From Lachnoclostridium sp. UBA1434 (GTDB lineage: Bacteria > Bacillota > Clostridia > Lachnospirales > Lachnospiraceae), in contig DCTS01000004.1 in assembly GCA_002329645.1 (NCBI GenBank), forward strand, positions 29,165-39,874: 10,710 nucleotides of DNA, in the 5' to 3' direction. Shown one piece after another: positions 7,023 through 10,710 of the stretch (positions within the stretch are counted from its first letter, which is position 1; each line of letters begins with the position of its first letter). A program made the translations under genes and the position numbers. The notes beneath the pieces are model-generated. The model worked only from the letters and a program-made list of their open reading frames with translations, was not told the origin of the DNA and made no database searches.

Positions 7023-8654
7023 TTATCTGCCCGTTTCCTTAGCAACAAGCTCTACTACGCCATACTTTTCACGCAGTCTGGGCTTTTCTATTTTACCGGT
7101 AGGATTGCGGGGTATATTGTCAAATATAATTTTCTTTGGCCTCTTATACCTGGGAAGGGCCAGACAGAAATTATCTATATCCTCCTGTGTACAAGTGCGG
7201 CCGGGCTTCAGCTCAATGATAGCTGCTGCTATTTCTCCGAGACGGTCGTCCGGAAGCCCTATTACTGCCGCATCCTTAATTGCATCATGTGTACGGAGGA
7301 AATCTTCTATCTGTACAGGATATATATTCTCACCGCCGCTGATGATAACATCCTTCTTCCTGTCGACCAGATATATAAAACCGTCCTCATCCATCCTTGC
7401 CATGTCCCCGGTCAAAAGCCAGTCGCCCTTTAGTACGGCTTCGGTTGCCTTAGTATCCTTATAATAGCATTTCATAACACCGGGCCCCTTGACTGCCAGT
7501 TCTCCGACCTCGCCCTGCTTCGCAGCCGCACCGTGTTCATTGACTATTTTCGCTTCCCAGCCGTATCCGGGTATACCTATTGCTCCCACCTTATGAATAT
7601 TCTCAATTCCAAGATGCACGCATCCGGGACCGGAGGACTCGCTCAGGCCGTAATTGGTATCATATAGATGGTTGGGGAAATATTGCTTCCATCTCCGAAT
7701 AAGACTCGGAGGTACCGGCTGTGCTCCGATATGCATTAATCTCCAGCAGGACAGATCATAATCCTTCAGATTAACCTCTCCGCTTTCAATGGCATCCAGA
7801 ATATCCTGCGCCCAGGGAACAAGAAGCCATACTATTGTGATTCTTTCTTCTGAGACCGTTCTAAGTATCCATTCAGGCTTTATACCGCGCAGAAGGACTG
7901 CCTTGCTTCCTGAAAGCAGGCTTCCGAACCAATGCATCTTGGCTCCCGTATGGTACAGCGGAGGAATGCACAGGAAATTATCCCCCCTGGTTTGCTTATG
8001 ATGCTCCATCTCGGTACGGCAGGCAGACATAAGACTATGATGGGTATGCAGGATTGCCTTTGGGAAGCCTGTGGTCCCGGAGGAAAAATAGATAGCGGCA
8101 TCATCCTCGTCATTTATGACAACATCAGGCGCTTCCGAACAGCAGTTGGCCGTAAGACGGTCATAGCTTTCGGCAAAGGTCGGTCTGCCTTCTCCTGCAT
8201 AAAACAATATCTTTACCTTAGGTATCTGGTCATAGATTGTCTCTATGCGGCCGATAAACTCCGGCCCGAAAATAAGTGCCATTGTGTCCGACAGCTCAAG
8301 GCAATACTTGATCTCTTCAGCAGTGTAGCGGAAATTCAAAGGGACTGCTATTGCCCCCGCTTTCAAAATACCAAAATATATTGGCAGCCATTCAAGGCAG
8401 TTCATAAGGAGTATTGCCACCTTATTTCCCTTCCCCAGTCCTAAGTTAGTAAGAGCGTTGGCAAAGCGGTTGGCCTTATCGTCAAATTCCTGCCAGGTCA
8501 TTTCCAGCCGGTAGGGTTTATAGGGAGTGGATTCGATAAGGCTGAAATCTTTCCAAATTTTTTTAGGGGGCTTTTCTTCGGGGTTTAGCTCTACCAAAGC
8601 AACCTCGTCGCCATATAGCTTGGCATTTCTTTCGAGAATTTCGGTAATAGGCAT
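7023..8654 (-). CDS. AMP-forming acyl-CoA synthetase (class I adenylate-forming enzyme)
   Basis: The enzyme activates a carboxylic acid with ATP to an acyl-adenylate and transfers it to coenzyme A. The 543-residue protein has a complete set of family motifs: phosphate loop YFSSGTTGFPK (189-199), YGLSES (335-340), TGD (415-417), the hinge region DRKKDVIISGGE (431-442) and PTGK with the catalytic Lys521. Length is normal for the family, and no key residue is missing. The start at 8654 is chosen because GGAGGA lies six bases upstream; an in-frame ATG at 8714 would place coding sequence across the terminator hairpin and has weaker support. It resembles medium/long-chain or CaiC-like ligases. The substrate is uncertain, and an aromatic acid is possible. 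It appears to be controlled by the tyrosine-rich leader upstream. It converges on the AraC gene. Confidence 0.92.
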   Translation of the reverse strand: MPITEILERNAKLYGDEVALVELNPEEKPPKKIWKDFSLIESTPYKPYRLEMTWQEFDDKANRFANALTNLGLGKGNKVAILLMNCLEWLPIYFGILKAGAIAVPLNFRYTAEEIKYCLELSDTMALIFGPEFIGRIETIYDQIPKVKILFYAGEGRPTFAESYDRLTANCCSEAPDVVINDEDDAAIYFSSGTTGFPKAILHTHHSLMSACRTEMEHHKQTRGDNFLCIPPLYHTGAKMHWFGSLLSGSKAVLLRGIKPEWILRTVSEERITIVWLLVPWAQDILDAIESGEVNLKDYDLSCWRLMHIGAQPVPPSLIRRWKQYFPNHLYDTNYGLSESSGPGCVHLGIENIHKVGAIGIPGYGWEAKIVNEHGAAAKQGEVGELAVKGPGVMKCYYKDTKATEAVLKGDWLLTGDMARMDEDGFIYLVDRKKDVIISGGENIYPVQIEDFLRTHDAIKDAAVIGLPDDRLGEIAAAIIELKPGRTCTQEDIDNFCLALPRYKRPKKIIFDNIPRNPTGKIEKPRLREKYGVVELVAKETGR

Positions 8655-8660
8655 TTTAAG

Positions 8661-8666
8661 TCCTCC
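8661..8666 (-). promoter_or_regulatory. Ribosome binding site of the acyl-CoA synthetase
   Basis: GGAGGA on the - strand lies six bases before the ATG at 8654, and so decides between that start and the longer in-frame ATG at 8714. It lies about ten bases past the U-run of the leader terminator, so read-through is required for it to be transcribed from the promoter at 8833-8861. Confidence 0.85.
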
Positions 8667-8676
8667 GTTTTTATAC

Positions 8677-8705
8677 AAAAATAAGGACCGCTTACAGCGG
8701 TCCTT
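8677..8705 (-). terminator. Intrinsic terminator in the leader of the acyl-CoA synthetase gene
   Basis: Read on the - strand, AAGGACCGC (8705-8697) pairs perfectly with GCGGTCCTT (8691-8683) around the loop TGTAA, and is followed by ATTTTT. It lies between the tyrosine-rich micro-ORF and the synthetase ribosome binding site. No promoter is evident between it and the gene. It therefore either ends the micro-ORF transcript or works as the conditional terminator of an attenuator. Confidence 0.87.
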
Positions 8706-8748
8706 TATAAACAAGCTTTGGATTTTACGCCATAACTTATTAGACCGC
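8697..8748 (-). promoter_or_regulatory. Putative antiterminator pairing of the leader attenuator
   Basis: GCGGTC at the end of the micro-ORF (8748-8743, covering its last two sense codons) is the same sequence as the 3' arm of the terminator. It can pair with GACCGC in the terminator 5' arm (8702-8697), plus one U-G pair, making the two structures mutually exclusive. A further perfect 6-bp hairpin, CGCTTA (8764-8759) with TAAGCG (8753-8748), lies over the last Tyr codon and abuts this segment. A ribosome waiting on the upstream Tyr codons would leave the segment free, while one at the stop codon would cover it. The pairing is read directly; its use in the cell is inference. Confidence 0.5.
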
Positions 8749-8805
8749 GCTTAGAGAATAAGCGTAGTAATAATAAGAATAAGCGTAAGCGTAATTGAAA
8801 GCCAT
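8740..8805 (-). CDS. Tyrosine-rich 21-residue leader peptide (putative attenuator ORF)
   Basis: This is a micro-ORF of 21 codons and a TAA stop, beginning MAFNYAYAYS. Tyr occupies positions 5, 7, 9, 11-14 and 16, eight of 21 residues, including four in a row; the rest are mostly Ala and Ser. Both Tyr codons are used equally (four TAC, four TAT), so the Tyr identity is not a single-codon repeat artefact. GGAGGA at 8814-8809 lies close before the ATG (a rather short gap of 3-4 bases). A near-consensus promoter lies about 30 bases upstream, and an intrinsic terminator follows 34 bases after the stop. The order promoter, codon-biased short ORF, competing hairpins, terminator, structural gene is that of amino-acid attenuators such as those of trp, phe and his operons. 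Alternatives are a ribosome-arrest peptide or an independent tiny protein. No hydrophobic membrane span or Cys/Gly-rich maturation motif is visible. Confidence 0.62.
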   Translation of the reverse strand: MAFNYAYAYSYYYYAYSLSAV

Positions 8806-8832
8806 AAATCCTCCGGAAAAATGGATTGACTA

Positions 8833-8861
8833 ACTATAACACAAGATAAAAAGCTTGTCAA
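8833..8861 (-). promoter_or_regulatory. Near-consensus sigma-A promoter for leader and acyl-CoA synthetase
   Basis: On the - strand, TTGACA (8861-8856) and TATAGT (8838-8833) are separated by exactly 17 bp. Transcription should start near 8826, about 20 bases before the micro-ORF ATG. The spacer contains an inverted repeat, ACAAG (8858-8854) and CTTGT (8845-8841), which could be a repressor site but may be chance. The promoter begins about 25 bases past the stop of the gene ending at 8887, with no clear terminator between them. Confidence 0.82.
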
Positions 8862-8886
8862 TGGTTTTTTAACATTTTATAAAAAA

Positions 8887-10710
8887 TTATCCAACAGTTA
8901 TCTTAACAACACATTCTGGTGAATCGCCGAGATAGTTGTTATAGGTGTAGGTAAAGGTGTCTGTTCCGGTAAAACCTTTATTGGGATAATAGGTAAAGGT
9001 TCCGTCGGGGTTTATGGTTACCGTGCCGTTTTGGGGAGATGTTTCAATCTTATACCTTGCCATCCGGTCAAATTCGGCGAGCTTATCCTTTAAAATTGTG
9101 TCTTTTTGGACATTAAAGGATATATCCGCCCGTTTGTCGGGGTTGGCCTTAAGAACGCCCTTGGCAAATTGGTAGGTATAATCATACTGCAGTCTGGGGA
9201 TAAATCCTTCGGCGTAGGCCATACGGGCAAAGAAGTTGTCATCGTCATAATAGAAGTGGGTGGCATCCTTCATGTAGCCGTAAACTGCGCCGTAATAGAG
9301 GTATTCCAGATACCGGCTTACATAATACATATCGCCATAGGACTGGTATGCCACCTCAAGCTCAACGCACATGCCGTATTTAAGGGAGTTTTTAATGGTT
9401 GAAATAAATCTGTCAACGCCGGCTGTAATGGTAAACGCGTAGTTGGGTTGTATTGAGGTAATGTCAAAACCCATATCGTTGCAGAAATAGAATTTTTCGG
9501 CGTTGTAATATGGTATCCACAGATAGTTCTGGCCGAATTCGTGGACATAATTCCCTACTTCGGTCATAACCGGGGAGTAGTCCACCTCCCAGCCTGCGGT
9601 TTCATGGAGCCAGTAGAACCCGTCAAGGGCGATGTTTTTATATTCTCTCTCCTTGAAGGTGTCGTCGCACAGCTTCATAAACCACATTACGGCTTTTTTA
9701 CGCCCTTCGGCGGTGGTTAGGTCCTCGCTGACGCCGTCACCGTCCACATCACCGAAGTTTTTGACCTTTTCGGAAACATTAAGCAAGGAAATATAGACAT
9801 AAACCTTATAATTATCGTCAAGCTTGAGGGATTTTTTAACTTCGGCCACAACCTCCTCAAGTCTGTCGAGACCGTTTACACCGTTAAAGGTAACGTCATA
9901 GAAATACAGCCAGTCTGCTTTGTCTGTATCACCAACGGTAGAATGGCCGGATGGCAGGCCGCTGCCTGAAGGTGTGTAAAGGAACCCGTTCATAAAGGTG
10001 TCGACAATGTTTCCGCTCTTGTCAAGGTAGGCCACATAGGGGAGAAGGGTTTTGTCGTTCCCCTTGTCACCGAACACAAGGGCAACATCCGATGCCTTTA
10101 CGTTGGTGTTTTTATTGCTGGCATATTCCTCATCGTCAGGACGGGTATAAAATTTTACAGGCTTAATTCCGCTTTGGGTAATACTTATGGTGTCTTTTTC
10201 AACCGCTTTGGTTCCCCAGATTTCCATTTCGTCAATAAAACCAAAGCCCCTTGTCTTAATCATTATCCGGACAAAACGGGCGGCGTAGGGAGTGTCGAGG
10301 GTAACGTCAAGCATTACGGGAACACCTTCAAGCCCCATCATATCATATTTGCCGTAATAAACCCCGTACCAGTTGGTGCCGTCATCCGACAGATAAACCC
10401 GTATAAATTCGGGGTATTCAATTCCGTAGCTTTTTTGAACAAGAATGTTTATCTTAAAACCGGTGACAGTGGAGGTTTTTTCAAGGTCATAGAAGAAATC
10501 CCTTGAACCGCCTTTGTTGGCAATCTCAAACCATTCTCCGGAGTAGCAGTAGTTGCTTTTGGCGTATTGGCCGTTGGTAAGCAGTGGGGATGTCTGGGGT
10601 GTGTCGTCGGTTAGATCTGCATCAATATAAATCGAGGCGGAAATCTGCTGCGGTCTGCCTAAAATAAGGTTTTGAGGTGTGGTGTAATCGGGTTCGGTAG
10701 AATCCCAGTC
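8887..10710 (-). CDS. Secreted DUF4855-type protein with discoidin-like and Ig-like domains (5' end missing)
   Basis: The reading frame is open from the right edge to the TAA at 8887, giving 607 residues; the true start lies outside the window. A Met-initiated reading from 10341 would cut a domain in half. Residues 1 to about 168 look like an F5/8-type (discoidin-like) carbohydrate- or surface-binding region, with LLTNGQYA, a Phe-Tyr-Asp-Leu strand, VYLSDDGTNW and the closing IDEMEIWG. From about 185 to 510 the sequence fits DUF4855, with hallmarks FGDVDGDG, GFYWLHE, YLWIPYY, QPNYAF and ELEV. The last 80 residues hold a cadherin/bacterial Ig-like unit (PQNGTVTINPDGTFTYYPN, then GFTGTDTFTYTY). 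No sorting signal or S-layer motif follows, so it is presumably released or held by its missing part. Enzymatic function is unknown; conserved Glu, Asp and Trp residues suggest glycan action. Lysine is mostly AAA here against AAG in the transporter genes, by eye. Confidence 0.85.
   Translation of the reverse strand, partial: DWDSTEPDYTTPQNLILGRPQQISASIYIDADLTDDTPQTSPLLTNGQYAKSNYCYSGEWFEIANKGGSRDFFYDLEKTSTVTGFKINILVQKSYGIEYPEFIRVYLSDDGTNWYGVYYGKYDMMGLEGVPVMLDVTLDTPYAARFVRIMIKTRGFGFIDEMEIWGTKAVEKDTISITQSGIKPVKFYTRPDDEEYASNKNTNVKASDVALVFGDKGNDKTLLPYVAYLDKSGNIVDTFMNGFLYTPSGSGLPSGHSTVGDTDKADWLYFYDVTFNGVNGLDRLEEVVAEVKKSLKLDDNYKVYVYISLLNVSEKVKNFGDVDGDGVSEDLTTAEGRKKAVMWFMKLCDDTFKEREYKNIALDGFYWLHETAGWEVDYSPVMTEVGNYVHEFGQNYLWIPYYNAEKFYFCNDMGFDITSIQPNYAFTITAGVDRFISTIKNSLKYGMCVELEVAYQSYGDMYYVSRYLEYLYYGAVYGYMKDATHFYYDDDNFFARMAYAEGFIPRLQYDYTYQFAKGVLKANPDKRADISFNVQKDTILKDKLAEFDRMARYKIETSPQNGTVTINPDGTFTYYPNKGFTGTDTFTYTYNNYLGDSPECVVKITVG

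Noticed and set aside
8655..8714. N-terminal extension of the acyl-CoA synthetase to the ATG at 8714
   Set aside because: The extension would be translated from the leader terminator hairpin itself and lacks family similarity, whereas the ATG at 8654 has a well-spaced GGAGGA.
8667..8739. Independent promoter for the acyl-CoA synthetase downstream of the leader terminator
   Set aside because: TATAAA-like strings occur, but none has a usable -35 box at 16-18 bp, and the one nearest the gene would start transcription past the ribosome binding site.
8677..8861. T-box or known riboswitch in the acyl-CoA synthetase leader
   Set aside because: The leader from the predicted start to the terminator is only about 150 bases and mostly taken up by the micro-ORF. 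No T-box sequence or other recognised aptamer motif is visible.
8864..8890. Terminator after the DUF4855-type gene
   Set aside because: T and A runs are present on the - strand but form only an AU-only stem with no GC-rich hairpin, so it is not a convincing terminator.

Overview
The window looks like chromosomal DNA from an anaerobic Gram-positive bacterium of the class Clostridia, probably close to the Lachnospiraceae or the plant-fibre-degrading clostridia. The grounds are strong GGAGG-type ribosome binding sites, low-to-moderate GC with very AT-rich gaps, a lipoprotein solute-binding protein, a sugar ABC importer with no ATPase of its own, and a secreted DUF4855-type protein. No rRNA, tRNA, CRISPR array or transposase gene was seen.

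The left half (about 30-6860, all + strand) is a carbohydrate uptake locus. A terminator of an upstream gene (36-62) is followed by a good sigma-A promoter (227-255), a solute-binding lipoprotein (300-1676), two MalF/MalG-type permeases (1959-2891 and 2903-3751), a cytoplasmic six-hairpin glycosidase-like protein (3767-5866) and an AraC-family regulator (5991-6860). The likely logic is that an oligosaccharide is captured outside, imported with a shared ATPase encoded elsewhere, cut in the cytoplasm, and sensed by the AraC protein. The 282-base gap between the binding protein and the first permease can fold into a long stem closing three hairpins. The gap before the AraC gene holds a degenerate tandem repeat of about 23 bp.

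Between the convergent AraC and acyl-CoA synthetase genes (6861-7022) lies a small repeat-rich spacer: three copies of a 13-mer, two direct and one inverted.

The right half is on the - strand. A partial gene for a large secreted protein (discoidin-like region, DUF4855, C-terminal Ig-like domain) enters from the right edge and stops at 8887. Just beyond it is a near-consensus promoter and a leader that looks like a classical transcription attenuator. The leader has a well-placed ribosome binding site, a 21-codon ORF with eight tyrosine codons, a segment at the end of that ORF that can pair with the 5' arm of a terminator, and the terminator itself. The ribosome binding site and ORF of an AMP-forming acyl-CoA synthetase (8654-7023) follow directly. 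This unlisted micro-ORF and its competing hairpins are the most notable find: a putative tyrosine-codon (or nascent-peptide) attenuator controlling an acyl- or aryl-CoA ligase. All functional statements are from reading the sequence; no database search was run.
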